From Kribbella qitaiheensis (GTDB lineage Bacteria > Actinomycetota > Actinomycetes > Propionibacteriales > Kribbellaceae): a stretch of DNA of 64,000 nucleotides. The DNA is taken from contig NZ_CP043661.1 of the NCBI RefSeq assembly GCF_014217565.1, positions 7,440,001-7,504,000 on the forward strand, written 5' to 3'. A model generated the notes under the pieces. It did no database searches. It had not been told where the DNA came from and saw only the letters and a list, made by a program, of their open reading frames with translations. Position numbers and translations under genes: made by a program. Of this stretch, positions 30,774 through 38,515 are shown piece after piece. Position 1 is the first letter of the stretch. Each line of letters opens with the position of its first letter.

Positions 30774-31304
30774 TCAGGCGAGAGTATTGGTCAGGGTTGT
30801 GAGGCAGTGTTGAATGCCGGCGACCACCGCAGCGGCCGAGACCAGGCCGTCGGGGTCTATGGACTGACGGGTCATCGGGATGCGGGCGCAGGCGTCTTCG
30901 ACAATGGTGGCGTTGACGTAACCGAGGACCTTGCGGAGCGAGTCGTGCGCGTCGGCCCCGCCGGTCGGTGCGGCGACCGACGACACGTTGATCCAAGCAA
31001 CAGGCTTGCGATCCATGCCGGTACCGCCGACGGTCCAGTCGAGGAGATTCTTGAAGCTTCCGGGTAGCGCCCCGGCGTACTCGGGGGTGCAGAACAGGAT
31101 CGCGTCGGCCGCTTCGACCTGTTCGCGCAGGCGAGTCACCGTGGCAGGCAAGGGGTCTCGATCGTCGTCCGGGTTGAAAGCGGGCAGCGCCGACAACTCG
31201 TCGTACAAGGTGGTCTTGAAGGTCGCGAGATGCTGGGCCGTTCGCAGTACGGCGGTGTTGGTCGAGGCGGCTCGGGTGCTGCCGGAGATCAGGAGCAGAT
31301 GCAT
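30774..31304 (-). CDS. NADPH-dependent FMN reductase family protein
   Basis: Flavodoxin-like flavin/quinone reductase of 176 residues. Family marks: LLLISGSTRAASTNTAVLRT (phosphate-binding loop for FMN) at the N-terminus, ADAILFCTPEYAGALPGSFK and NLLDWTVGG around residues 70-95. It should bind FMN and reduce flavins, quinones, azo dyes or chromate with NAD(P)H. It lies 21 nt after the GNAT gene in the same direction but has its own leaderless-type -10. Confidence 0.88.
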   Translation of the reverse strand: MHLLLISGSTRAASTNTAVLRTAQHLATFKTTLYDELSALPAFNPDDDRDPLPATVTRLREQVEAADAILFCTPEYAGALPGSFKNLLDWTVGGTGMDRKPVAWINVSSVAAPTGGADAHDSLRKVLGYVNATIVEDACARIPMTRQSIDPDGLVSAAAVVAGIQHCLTTLTNTLA

Positions 31305-31310
31305 CGCCGC

Positions 31311-31316
31311 ACCGTA
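31311..31316 (-). promoter_or_regulatory. -10 hexamer of leaderless FMN-reductase promoter
   Basis: Minus-strand TACGGT ends 6 nt before ATG 31304 in the 21-bp gap after the GNAT gene. Confidence 0.5.
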
Positions 31317-31325
31317 AACGTTGAC

Positions 31326-31955
31326 CTAGGGGGCAAGGTCAAGTTCGGTGCGCTCGGAGGGGTCGGTGTGGAGGCGGATCTGCTTGACCCGGGTGCTGCC
31401 GTCGCCGTAGAGGTCGAGTTCGCGGTGGGCGCCGTCGGCGGCCCAGCCGGACTCGGTGTAGAAGCCGCGGAGGACGTCGTCGGTGGCGTTGATCCAGACG
31501 GTGACGCGGCTGAAGCCGTCGGCGCGGATCGTGTCGACGACCGCGTTCAGCAGGCGGGAGCCGTGGCCGGCCCGGGTGGCTTCGGGGTCGACCGCTAGTT
31601 CGGCGACGAGAGCGTCGTGGCGCGGGTCGCCGTCGGGGTCGTCGGAGGGGGTGATCGCGGCGAAGCCAACGAGCGTGCGACCTGCCAGCGCGACCATCAC
31701 CCGGTTGCGCGCTTCGCCCGGAACGAGCAGGGCCGCCCGCCACTGGGTGGAGAACTGGGCCGGATCGAGGTCCGCGAGCACCTGGGCCGGAAGCAGACCC
31801 TCGTACGCCCGGCGCCACGCGGCGACCTGGATCTGACCGATCGCATCCGCCTCGGCCGGCAGCGCCAACCGCACGCTCGACTCGGCGATCGCGTCTTCGG
31901 CGGCCCCGATCGAAGTCAGGTGTTCCGGTTCCGGTACGCCGAAGTCGTCGCTCAT
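31326..31955 (-). CDS. GNAT family N-acetyltransferase
   Basis: Acetyl-CoA dependent acyltransferase of about 209 residues. The family core is visible: IQVAAWRRAYEGLLPAQVLA near residue 40, VAELAVDPEATRAGHGSRLL (strand 4 and the pyrophosphate loop R-x-x-G-x-G) and VTVWINATDDVLRGFYTESG followed by W. ATG 31955 is preferred to ATG 31964 because AAAGGA is spaced 8 nt from it. The acceptor substrate is unknown. Probably co-transcribed with the DUF418 gene 75 bp upstream. Confidence 0.88.
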   Translation of the reverse strand: MSDDFGVPEPEHLTSIGAAEDAIAESSVRLALPAEADAIGQIQVAAWRRAYEGLLPAQVLADLDPAQFSTQWRAALLVPGEARNRVMVALAGRTLVGFAAITPSDDPDGDPRHDALVAELAVDPEATRAGHGSRLLNAVVDTIRADGFSRVTVWINATDDVLRGFYTESGWAADGAHRELDLYGDGSTRVKQIRLHTDPSERTELDLAP

Positions 31956-32030
31956 GCCGCCCATCCTTTCAAATCATCAGGAGAGACCTTCGGCAGGGCA
32001 CCTGTCGGGAAGGTGCCCCGCCGAAGGGGT

Positions 32031-33254
32031 TCAGTAGGTCAGCCGCCGCAGGAGGGTCTCGGCCGGACCTCGGTAGGAGTGCTTCTTCATCTGGTAGGCG
32101 GCGATCACCGAGGTCGTCCAGACCGCGATCGCCGCGCCCGCTGCCGTGAAGGCGGTGTTGCCGAGCCGGTCGCCCAGGTTCAGCGTGAACGGCGCCAGCA
32201 GCACCATCCATGAGACTGACTGGAACAGGTAGCCCGTCATCGACCGCTGTCCGAGTGCGGAGATCGCCACCACCGGCAGACTCAGCGTCCGGCGACGAGC
32301 AGTCAGCTTCCCGACCAGCAGTGCGAACAGGGCGACGTACCCAGGTCCGCCGAACTCTCCGCTGACGTTGTGCAGCAGGTTCATCGAGTCCATGGCCGCG
32401 CTGTCGACCTGCAGCCAGCCAGCAGCCACTAGTGCGAGCGGAAGCCCGCCCAGCACGGTGATGCTCATGCAGACGACCGCTACGCGAGTCAGCAAGGTGC
32501 GGTGGTCCCGCGGGTTCTCCAGTAGTTGCTTGCGAGCGGCCCAGATGCCGAGCCACACGATCACGGTGAAGCCGGTCACGTACGCCGTGTGCGCCGGCCA
32601 CTCGTGCAGCCGGTCCACCAGGCTCGCTCCGTAGCTGTTGGCGCCCAGTGACGGGTTCGGGCTGTTCGTCATGCCGTGTGCGGGGCCGGAGGTGTTCACG
32701 ATCGCAAGCGCGGTCAGGCCGACCACCACGATCGTGTAGACGACCTGGGCGCCCCAGATCCACAGGATGATCTTGTGGAACTTGTCGCCGCGGTTGAGCA
32801 GGAGCAAGGTGCAGAGGATTCCGACGATGCCGTAGGCGCCGAGGAAGTCACCGAAGTACAGCAGCGTCGCGTGAACCAGCCCGAAGGCGATCATCCAGGT
32901 GTGGCGCTTCAGCAGGATCTTCCGTACTGCGCCCGGCGTCGCGCCCGAGTTCCGCTGGCGCCGGGCCAGCTGAACGAGGCCGTAGCCGAACATCACCGCG
33001 AAGACCGGGTAGGCCCGAGCGTCGACCAAGGTGATCTTGAGGAAGTTGAGGATCCGCTCGAGGCCGTGCGGGCTCCCGTTCAGGCCGGGGCCGCCGGCGA
33101 AGGCGAAGTTGGCGGCGTTGGCCAGACCGATCATCAGCAGCATCGCGCCGCGGATCAGGTCGGGGGCCAGCGCCCGCTCGGCGCCCAGGACCGGACCGCG
33201 ATGGTCGGCGCCGGGCGAGGCCGGATGCGAGGTCAGTGGCGGCACGGGATTCAT
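32031..33254 (-). CDS. DUF418-type multi-pass membrane protein
   Basis: Integral membrane protein of about 407 residues with roughly nine hydrophobic helices, resembling the DUF418/YeiB family. Visible family-like pieces: ERALAPDLIRGAMLLMIGLA at the first helix, VDARAYPVFAVMFGYGLVQL, and the C-terminal DUF418 core ALGQRSMTGYLFQSVSWMVL. Function unknown; relatives are sometimes linked to acyl transfer or transport. ATG 33254 removes an unlikely 28-residue polar extension, though its AAAGGG directly abuts the start. Divergent from paaA, with the paa operator in the shared upstream region. Confidence 0.8.
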   Translation of the reverse strand: MNPVPPLTSHPASPGADHRGPVLGAERALAPDLIRGAMLLMIGLANAANFAFAGGPGLNGSPHGLERILNFLKITLVDARAYPVFAVMFGYGLVQLARRQRNSGATPGAVRKILLKRHTWMIAFGLVHATLLYFGDFLGAYGIVGILCTLLLLNRGDKFHKIILWIWGAQVVYTIVVVGLTALAIVNTSGPAHGMTNSPNPSLGANSYGASLVDRLHEWPAHTAYVTGFTVIVWLGIWAARKQLLENPRDHRTLLTRVAVVCMSITVLGGLPLALVAAGWLQVDSAAMDSMNLLHNVSGEFGGPGYVALFALLVGKLTARRRTLSLPVVAISALGQRSMTGYLFQSVSWMVLLAPFTLNLGDRLGNTAFTAAGAAIAVWTTSVIAAYQMKKHSYRGPAETLLRRLTY

Positions 33255-33371
33255 CCCTTTCAAAAACTGTGTTGGGGTTGAGCTGTTACCCAGAATCCTG
33301 CCGTCGCGGCCGCCCCGGCCCCAGCGGCCTGAGCCCACTCCCGCGGTGGTGCTACCACCTCTATCCGGACG

Positions 33372-33414
33372 CTTGTGACACTTCTTGTCGATTGTGCAGA
33401 CGAAGTGTCACAAG
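33372..33414. promoter_or_regulatory. 13-bp perfect inverted repeat on the paa promoter, candidate operator
   Basis: CTTGTGACACTTC (33372-33384) and GAAGTGTCACAAG (33402-33414) are perfect complements with a 17-nt spacer; the centres are 30 bp apart. The right arm ends 5 nt before the paaA -10, so a bound repressor would block RNA polymerase. In other bacteria paa genes are repressed by PaaX or TetR-type PaaR; this motif does not match a site I know. Confidence 0.65.
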
Positions 33415-33419
33415 TCGGC

Positions 33420-33425
33420 TATGCT
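33420..33425 (+). promoter_or_regulatory. -10 hexamer of leaderless paaA promoter
   Basis: TATGCT ends 7 nt before ATG 33433; no ribosome site is present, so paaA is probably leaderless. Confidence 0.6.
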
Positions 33426-33432
33426 GACGGCC

Positions 33433-34359
33433 ATGGACAGCTTTCAGGCGACGATCGACGCGGACGGCCGGATCGAGCCGCGCGACGCGATGCCCGAGGG
33501 GTATCGCAAGACCCTGATCCGGCAGATCGCGCAGCACGCGCACTCGGAGATCATCGGCATGCAGCCCGAGGGCAACTGGATCAGCCGCGCGCCGTCGCTG
33601 CGCCGCAAGGCGATCCTGATGGCCAAGGTGCAGGACGAGGCCGGCCACGGGCTCTACCTGTACGCCGCGGCCGAGACGCTCGGCGTCGACCGGGCCGACC
33701 TGCTCGACCTGTTGCACGCCGGAAAGCAGAAGTACTCGAGCATCTTCAACTACCCGACGCTGACCTGGGCCGACATCGGAGCGATCGGCTGGCTGGTCGA
33801 CGGCGCCGCGATCGTCAACCAGGTCCCGCTCTGCCGCTGTTCGTACGGGCCGTACGCGCGGGCCATGGTTCGCGTCTGCAAGGAGGAGTCGTTCCACCAG
33901 CGGCAGGGATTCGAGATCCTGCACTCGCTGTGCAACGGCACCGAGGCGCAGAAGGCGATGGCCCAGGACTCGCTGAACCGCTGGTGGTGGCCGAGCCTGA
34001 TGATGTTCGGCCCGCCCGACGCGCGCTCCACCCACTCGGAGCAGTCGATGGCGTGGGGGATCAAGCGGCACAGCAACGACGAGCTCCGGCAGCGGTTCGT
34101 GGACATGACCGTCCCGCAGGCCGACGTGCTCGGCATCCGGGTTCCCGACGACGGGCTGACGTACGACGAGGAGACCGGGCACTACTCCTTCACCCAGCCG
34201 GACTTCGCCGAGCTCTATGAAGTTGTCAAGGGCAACGGTCCTTGTAACGAGGAGCGGCTCGCCCACCGGGTGAAGGCGCACGAGGACGGCGCCTGGGTCC
34301 GCGAGGCGGCCGCGGCGTACGCCGAGAAGCAGGCCACCAAGAAGGCGAGTGCCGCATGA
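33433..34359 (+). CDS. paaA: 1,2-phenylacetyl-CoA epoxidase, catalytic subunit A
   Basis: Diiron oxygenase subunit that epoxidises the ring of phenylacetyl-CoA, the first ring-attacking step of aerobic phenylacetate degradation. The 308-residue product has the ferritin-like ligands of the family: AKVQDEAGHGLYLYAAAETL (E-x-x-H) and VCKEESFHQRQGFEIL (second E-x-x-H), plus the conserved NRWWWPSLMMFGPPDARSTH segment. ATG 33433 is chosen because of the -10 element 7 nt upstream; a longer start would include the operator. First gene of paaABCDE, overlapping paaB by ATGA. Confidence 0.96.
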   Translation: MDSFQATIDADGRIEPRDAMPEGYRKTLIRQIAQHAHSEIIGMQPEGNWISRAPSLRRKAILMAKVQDEAGHGLYLYAAAETLGVDRADLLDLLHAGKQKYSSIFNYPTLTWADIGAIGWLVDGAAIVNQVPLCRCSYGPYARAMVRVCKEESFHQRQGFEILHSLCNGTEAQKAMAQDSLNRWWWPSLMMFGPPDARSTHSEQSMAWGIKRHSNDELRQRFVDMTVPQADVLGIRVPDDGLTYDEETGHYSFTQPDFAELYEVVKGNGPCNEERLAHRVKAHEDGAWVREAAAAYAEKQATKKASAA

Positions 34360-34634
34360 TCGAGCCGCTGTGGGAAGTTTTCATCCGGTCCCGCCGGGGT
34401 CTGTCCCATGTCCACGTCGGCAGTCTGCACGCGCCGGACGCGACGATGGCGCTCCGCAATGCCCGCGACGTCTACACCCGCCGCCAGGAGGGCGTCTCTA
34501 TCTGGGTCGTGCCCGCCACCGACATCACCGCCTCCAGCCCGGACGAGAAGGACGAGTTCTTCGACCCGGCGGGCGACAAGGTCTACCGGCACCCGACCTT
34601 CTACCAGGTTCCAGAAGGTGTGGACCATCTGTGA
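34356..34634 (+). CDS. paaB: 1,2-phenylacetyl-CoA epoxidase subunit B
   Basis: Small accessory subunit of 92 residues found in every PaaABCE complex; it bridges PaaAC units. Family pattern is clear: LWEVFIRSRRGLSHVHVGSL at the N-terminus, ALRNARDVYTRRQEGVSIWV, then SPDEKDEFFDPAGDKVYRHP. It overlaps paaA by 4 bp (ATGA) and paaC by 4 bp (GTGA), so expression is coupled. Confidence 0.95.
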   Translation: MIEPLWEVFIRSRRGLSHVHVGSLHAPDATMALRNARDVYTRRQEGVSIWVVPATDITASSPDEKDEFFDPAGDKVYRHPTFYQVPEGVDHL

Positions 34635-35395
34635 CCGACCTCGCTGTCCCAACCATGAAGGACCTTTCAGCCTACACGCTCCGGCTCGGTGACGATGCGC
34701 TGATCGCCGCGCAGCGCACCGCCGAGTGGATCGCCGCCGCCCCACAGCTCGAGGAAGACGTTGCCCTCGGCAACATCGGACTCGATCAGCTCGGCCAGGC
34801 CAGGTCCCTGCTCCAGTACGCCGGCGAGCTGGAAGGCGAGGGCCGGTCCGAGGACGACCTGGCCTACTTCCGCGACGAGCGCGAGTTCCGCAACGTGCAG
34901 CTCGTCGAGCTCCCGAACGGTGACTTCGCGACCACGATCGCCCGGCTGCTGTTCTTCGCGACGTACCAGCACCTCCTGTACGAAGAGCTGCGTGGCTGTG
35001 CCGACGAGACGCTGGCCGGCGTCGCGGGCAAGGCCGTCAAGGAGGTCGCGTACCACGTCGACCACGCGACCCAGTGGGTGCTGCGCCTCGGTGACGGCAC
35101 CGACGAGAGCCACGGGCGGATGCAGGCCGGCCTCGACGCGATGTGGCCCTACACGGCCGAGCTCTTCGCCGGCGACGAGCTGGTTCGACGCCTCCCGGTG
35201 GCCGTTGATCCCTCGACTTTCGAGGAGGAATGGCTTCGCCGGGTCACGCAGGTGATCGAGGAATCCACCTGCACCGTGCCGACCTCGTCGTACCAGCACT
35301 CGGGTGGGCGTGACGGCCGGCACTCGGAGCACCTCGGCTACCTTCTCGCGGAGCTGCAGCACATCGCCCGCTCCCACCCGGGCGCCTCATGGTGA
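34631..35395 (+). CDS. paaC: 1,2-phenylacetyl-CoA epoxidase subunit C
   Basis: Structural partner of PaaA with the same ferritin-like fold but degenerate metal site; 254 residues from GTG 34631. Visible landmarks: LRLGDDALIAAQRTAEWIAA, ALGNIGLDQLGQARSLLQYA, REFRNVQLVELPNGDFATTI, and EVAYHVDHATQWVLRLGDGT. It lacks the paired E-x-x-H of PaaA, as expected. GTG 34631 overlaps the paaB stop; ATG 34655 is a possible alternative start. Confidence 0.94.
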   Translation: MTDLAVPTMKDLSAYTLRLGDDALIAAQRTAEWIAAAPQLEEDVALGNIGLDQLGQARSLLQYAGELEGEGRSEDDLAYFRDEREFRNVQLVELPNGDFATTIARLLFFATYQHLLYEELRGCADETLAGVAGKAVKEVAYHVDHATQWVLRLGDGTDESHGRMQAGLDAMWPYTAELFAGDELVRRLPVAVDPSTFEEEWLRRVTQVIEESTCTVPTSSYQHSGGRDGRHSEHLGYLLAELQHIARSHPGASW

Positions 35396-35919
35396 CCCGC
35401 CACAGCGTTGCGTCCGAAGAGGTGAGGGTCCTGCCCCACGAGCCTTCGGACGCAAGCATCTGGGACGCGGTCGGTGAGGTCGCGGACCCGGAGGTGCCGG
35501 TGCTGACGATCGCGGACCTCGGCGTGCTGCGGGGAGTCCGGCACGAGGGCGACGAGGTCGTGGTCACGATCACCCCGACGTACTCCGGTTGCCCGGCGAT
35601 GGATCTGATCCGCCACGAGGTCGAGCTCACCCTGCGATCGCTGCACGTCGACGGCCGGGTCGAAACGGTCTTGTCTCCGGCGTGGACGACGGACTGGATG
35701 AGCGAGGCTGGCAAGGCCAAGCTGACGGAGTACGGGATCGCGCCGCCGACCGGGACCCGCGCGGTCGGCGGACCGGTGTCGGTGAGCCTGACCATCCGCT
35801 GCCCGTTGTGCGGCTCGCCCGACACCGCCGAGCTGAGTCGCTTCGGATCCACGTCCTGCAAGTCGCTCTGGCGCTGCAATTCCTGCCGCGAGCCCTTCGA
35901 CCACTTCAAAGACCTTTGA
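35389..35919 (+). CDS. paaD: Phenylacetate epoxidase maturation protein PaaD
   Basis: MIP18/DUF59-type protein of 176 residues thought to help insert or repair the iron-sulfur or diiron centre of the epoxidase. N-terminal DUF59 region: VGEVADPEVPVLTIADLGVL and TPTYSGCPAMDLIRHEVELT (conserved Cys). A C-terminal Cys-rich zinc-ribbon-like part follows: CPLCGSPDTAELSRFG and WRCNSCREPF. Overlaps paaC by 7 bp. Confidence 0.93.
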   Translation: MVTRHSVASEEVRVLPHEPSDASIWDAVGEVADPEVPVLTIADLGVLRGVRHEGDEVVVTITPTYSGCPAMDLIRHEVELTLRSLHVDGRVETVLSPAWTTDWMSEAGKAKLTEYGIAPPTGTRAVGGPVSVSLTIRCPLCGSPDTAELSRFGSTSCKSLWRCNSCREPFDHFKDL

Positions 35920-35945
35920 TGAACCAGCACAGCAAGGCGATCTGA

Positions 35946-37034
35946 ATGACTACGACCACGTTGCCCCGCCGCCGTGCCACCTTTCATCCGCTGACGGTGC
36001 GGGCGATCGACGCGATCACCGACGACTCGGTCGCGATCACCTTCGACGTGCCGGCCGATCTCGCCACGGAGTACGAGTTCACCGCCGGGCAGCACCTGAC
36101 TGTCCGCCGCGCCGGCGACGACGTCCGCCGCAGCTACTCGATCTGCTCGGCCGCCGGTTCCGGCGTACTGCGGATCGCGGTGAAGCGGATCCCCGGCGGC
36201 GAGTTCTCGTCGTACGCCGCGAACGAGCTCAAGCCGGGCGACACCGTCGACGTGATGACCCCGCTCGGCCGCTTCGGTACGCCGCTCGACCCGGCCAACG
36301 CGAAGCACTACGCGTTCATCGCGGCCGGTAGCGGGATCACCCCGGTGCTCTCCTTGGTCGCCACCACGCTGGCGGTCGAATCGCAGAGCCGGGTCACTCT
36401 GCTCTACGGCAACCGCACGGCCGGCTCGGTGATGTTCGCCGACGACCTGGCCGACCTGAAGGACCGGTACGCCGAGCGCCTGCACCTGATCCACGTGCTG
36501 TCCCGCGAATCCACCGAGGTGGAACTCTTCAGCGGCCGGATCGACAGCGATCGGCTGAGCCGGATGATCGACGCGATCCTGCCGGTGAAGTCGGTCGACG
36601 AGTGGTTCCTCTGCGGGCCGTACGCGATGGTCGTCGGCGCCCAGGAACTCCTGCTGGAGCAGGGTGTTCCGCGCGAGACCGTGCATGCGGAGCTGTTCCA
36701 CGTCGGCGACGAGGCGCCGGTGGCCCGGGTCGAGGAGACCACGGTCGACGAGGATGCCGCCGAGGTGACGGTGATCCTGGATGGGCGCCGCTCGACGTTC
36801 CCGCTCGGCGAGCATGCGAAGGCGGTGCTGGACGCGACCCTCGCCGTACGGTCGGATGCTCCTTTTGCCTGCAAGGGCGGCGTTTGCGGCACCTGCCGCG
36901 CGAAGGTGGTCGAGGGCTCGGTCCGGATGGACACCAACTGGGCACTCGAACCGGACGAGATCCGGGCCGGCTACGTCCTCACCTGCCAGTCCCACCCGAC
37001 CACTGAGAAGGTCACCCTCGACTTCGACGCCTGA
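35946..37034 (+). CDS. paaE: Phenylacetyl-CoA epoxidase reductase subunit PaaE
   Basis: Electron-transfer subunit of 362 residues passing electrons from NADPH through FAD and a 2Fe-2S cluster to PaaA. Order: FAD domain with RRSYSICSAAG (R-x-Y-S), NAD(P) domain with FIAAGSGITPVLSLV and WFLCGPYAMV, and a plant-type ferredoxin domain with CKGGVCGTCRAK plus a distal Cys in YVLTCQSHP. Last gene of the operon, 26 bp after paaD. The ring-opening, beta-oxidation and CoA-ligase genes (paaF-K, paaZ) are not in this window. Confidence 0.95.
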   Translation: MTTTTLPRRRATFHPLTVRAIDAITDDSVAITFDVPADLATEYEFTAGQHLTVRRAGDDVRRSYSICSAAGSGVLRIAVKRIPGGEFSSYAANELKPGDTVDVMTPLGRFGTPLDPANAKHYAFIAAGSGITPVLSLVATTLAVESQSRVTLLYGNRTAGSVMFADDLADLKDRYAERLHLIHVLSRESTEVELFSGRIDSDRLSRMIDAILPVKSVDEWFLCGPYAMVVGAQELLLEQGVPRETVHAELFHVGDEAPVARVEETTVDEDAAEVTVILDGRRSTFPLGEHAKAVLDATLAVRSDAPFACKGGVCGTCRAKVVEGSVRMDTNWALEPDEIRAGYVLTCQSHPTTEKVTLDFDA

Positions 37035-37145
37035 CGGTACCGGTCGGGCGGTTGGTGGGGCGTCTTACCCCGTGCGCCTCCACGGATTTGTCGGTGGGCG
37101 CTGAGAGGATTGGCGGCTCACGAGTGATGGGGGTGGGGCGCCGTG

Positions 37146-37979
37146 ATGGGGCGTTCGCATGCGTTGTCCGGTTGGTGTGCGGGGCTTGCGGTGGCGCCGT
37201 TGGTTGGGCTGACCTCGGTGGCGGAGGTGGTGCCGTTCGCTGCGGCGACGGCCGGGTACGCGTTGCTGCCTGACCTCGATCACCCAGGTGCGAAAGCGTC
37301 TCGGATTCTCGGTCCGATAACGCGGATCGTCTCGGGAGCTGTCCGCACCTTCTCCGGCGTTCTCTACAACGTCACCAAAGGTCCGCGCGATGAAGAATGC
37401 ACCGGTAAGCATCGGCATGCCACTCACACCGTCGCGGCCGCGCTGCTTCTTGGATTTCTGGCAGGGGCAGGAGGGGAGCGTGGTGGCAAGTGGGCGGTGC
37501 TCGCCATCGCCTTGACCGGCCTGGTGCTGGCCGCCGACGTACTGGGTGACTGGGTCGTGCTCGCCGCCATCGGTGCCGCCGGTTGGTCGATCGCCAACGC
37601 GGTTCTCCCAGACGCTGCGGCCGACGCACTACCCGGTACTACGGCCGCCGACGCATTGCAGGCCGGCCTGGCCGACATCGGCAGCTGGATCGGCGTCGCC
37701 GTCGCCCTCGGCATGTTCGTGCATTGCCTCGGCGACAGCCTCACCCGCTCGGGCTGTCCCTGGCTCTGGCCGCTCCCGATCCGCGGCGAGACCTGGTACG
37801 AGATTCGTCTACCCCGCCACCTCCGGTTCCGCACCGGCGGCTGGGTCGAGAACCTCCTGATCGCGCCGGCCCTCATCCTCGGCGGCGTCCTGCTTCTTCC
37901 CGGCGCCTGGGCGATCCTGCGCGACCTGGTCAACACGATCTGGTCCACCACATCGGTCTGGATCGCCGGCGGCGCGTAG
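37146..37979 (+). CDS. YdjM-type metal-dependent membrane hydrolase
   Basis: Membrane protein of 277 residues with about six helices and the polar motifs of the LexA-regulated/YdjM family: GRSHALSGW at the N-terminus, YALLPDLDHPGAKASR, KHRHATHTVAA, and MFVHCLGDSLTRSGCPWLWP. The His/Asp residues near membrane faces probably bind a metal. The family is similar in layout to phospholipid-acting hydrolases, but no substrate is established for this one. GTG 37143 directly before ATG 37146 is an equal alternative start. Confidence 0.85.
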   Translation: MGRSHALSGWCAGLAVAPLVGLTSVAEVVPFAAATAGYALLPDLDHPGAKASRILGPITRIVSGAVRTFSGVLYNVTKGPRDEECTGKHRHATHTVAAALLLGFLAGAGGERGGKWAVLAIALTGLVLAADVLGDWVVLAAIGAAGWSIANAVLPDAAADALPGTTAADALQAGLADIGSWIGVAVALGMFVHCLGDSLTRSGCPWLWPLPIRGETWYEIRLPRHLRFRTGGWVENLLIAPALILGGVLLLPGAWAILRDLVNTIWSTTSVWIAGGA

Positions 37980-37985
37980 TACAGG

Positions 37986-38270
37986 TCAGTATTCCTGCGG
38001 GCGGCCGAGCAGGTACGACGGGTGGCCGGCGGATTCGAGCGCGGCGGCGAAGCGGAGCTGGTTGCGGCGGCCCGGCCAGGCCTCCCAGGCCACCAACGGC
38101 AACGCCAGGACAGCGCCGATCGGGATCGGCGCCCAGCCGCGCGGGAAGTCCCCGATGCCGTCGGTCGCCAGCACGAACCACATCGCCAGCGTGATCATCG
38201 GGATCGCCGCCAGCATGGCGCCCACGACCATCGTCAGGCTCGCAGCGGGGGTGGACTTGGGAGCAGTCAT
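37986..38270 (-). CDS. Small membrane protein of unknown function
   Basis: About 94 residues with two predicted membrane helices (ASLTMVVGAMLAAIPMITLA and WAPIPIGAVLALPLVAWEAW) and a basic C-terminal tail ending SYLLGRPQEY. No family recognised. The stop lies 6 bp from the stop of the YdjM-type gene. The start is uncertain; ATG 38270 gives a normal N-terminus, while a longer frame continues to 38351. Could be a small membrane regulator or a spurious frame, though the helices argue for a gene. Confidence 0.55.
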   Translation of the reverse strand: MTAPKSTPAASLTMVVGAMLAAIPMITLAMWFVLATDGIGDFPRGWAPIPIGAVLALPLVAWEAWPGRRNQLRFAAALESAGHPSYLLGRPQEY

Positions 38271-38431
38271 CGGCGTAGAGACGCCCCGAACGCTAGCGGT
38301 TCCGGTGTCAACAAGCCGGGATGTCAACAGATAGTGGTCATCGAAGCACACAGAGTGTCCGCAGAAAGTTTTTCGAACTTTTTTGGAAGAAGTTGTAACG
38401 ACTTCCTGGGCCGTGACGATAGGACGAGTGA

Positions 38432-38473
38432 GCCTGGTAGCTGCCCGGACCCCCGAGCGGACAGCTACCAGGC
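38432..38473. other. 12-bp perfect inverted repeat upstream of dapA
   Basis: GCCTGGTAGCTG (38432-38443) and CAGCTACCAGGC (38462-38473) are perfect complements with an 18-nt spacer. It lies 30 nt upstream of the dapA -10. It could be an operator or a terminator. The 80 bp before it (38350-38420) are unusually AT-rich, with T-runs and short palindromes, unlike the rest of the window. Confidence 0.5.
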
Positions 38474-38502
38474 CTACTCATCTGTCGAAGCGTGTGGAGC
38501 GG

Positions 38503-38508
38503 TAATCT
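38503..38508 (+). promoter_or_regulatory. -10 hexamer of leaderless dapA promoter
   Basis: TAATCT ends 7 nt before ATG 38516; no ribosome site is present. Confidence 0.6.
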
Positions 38509-38515
38509 GAGCCCC

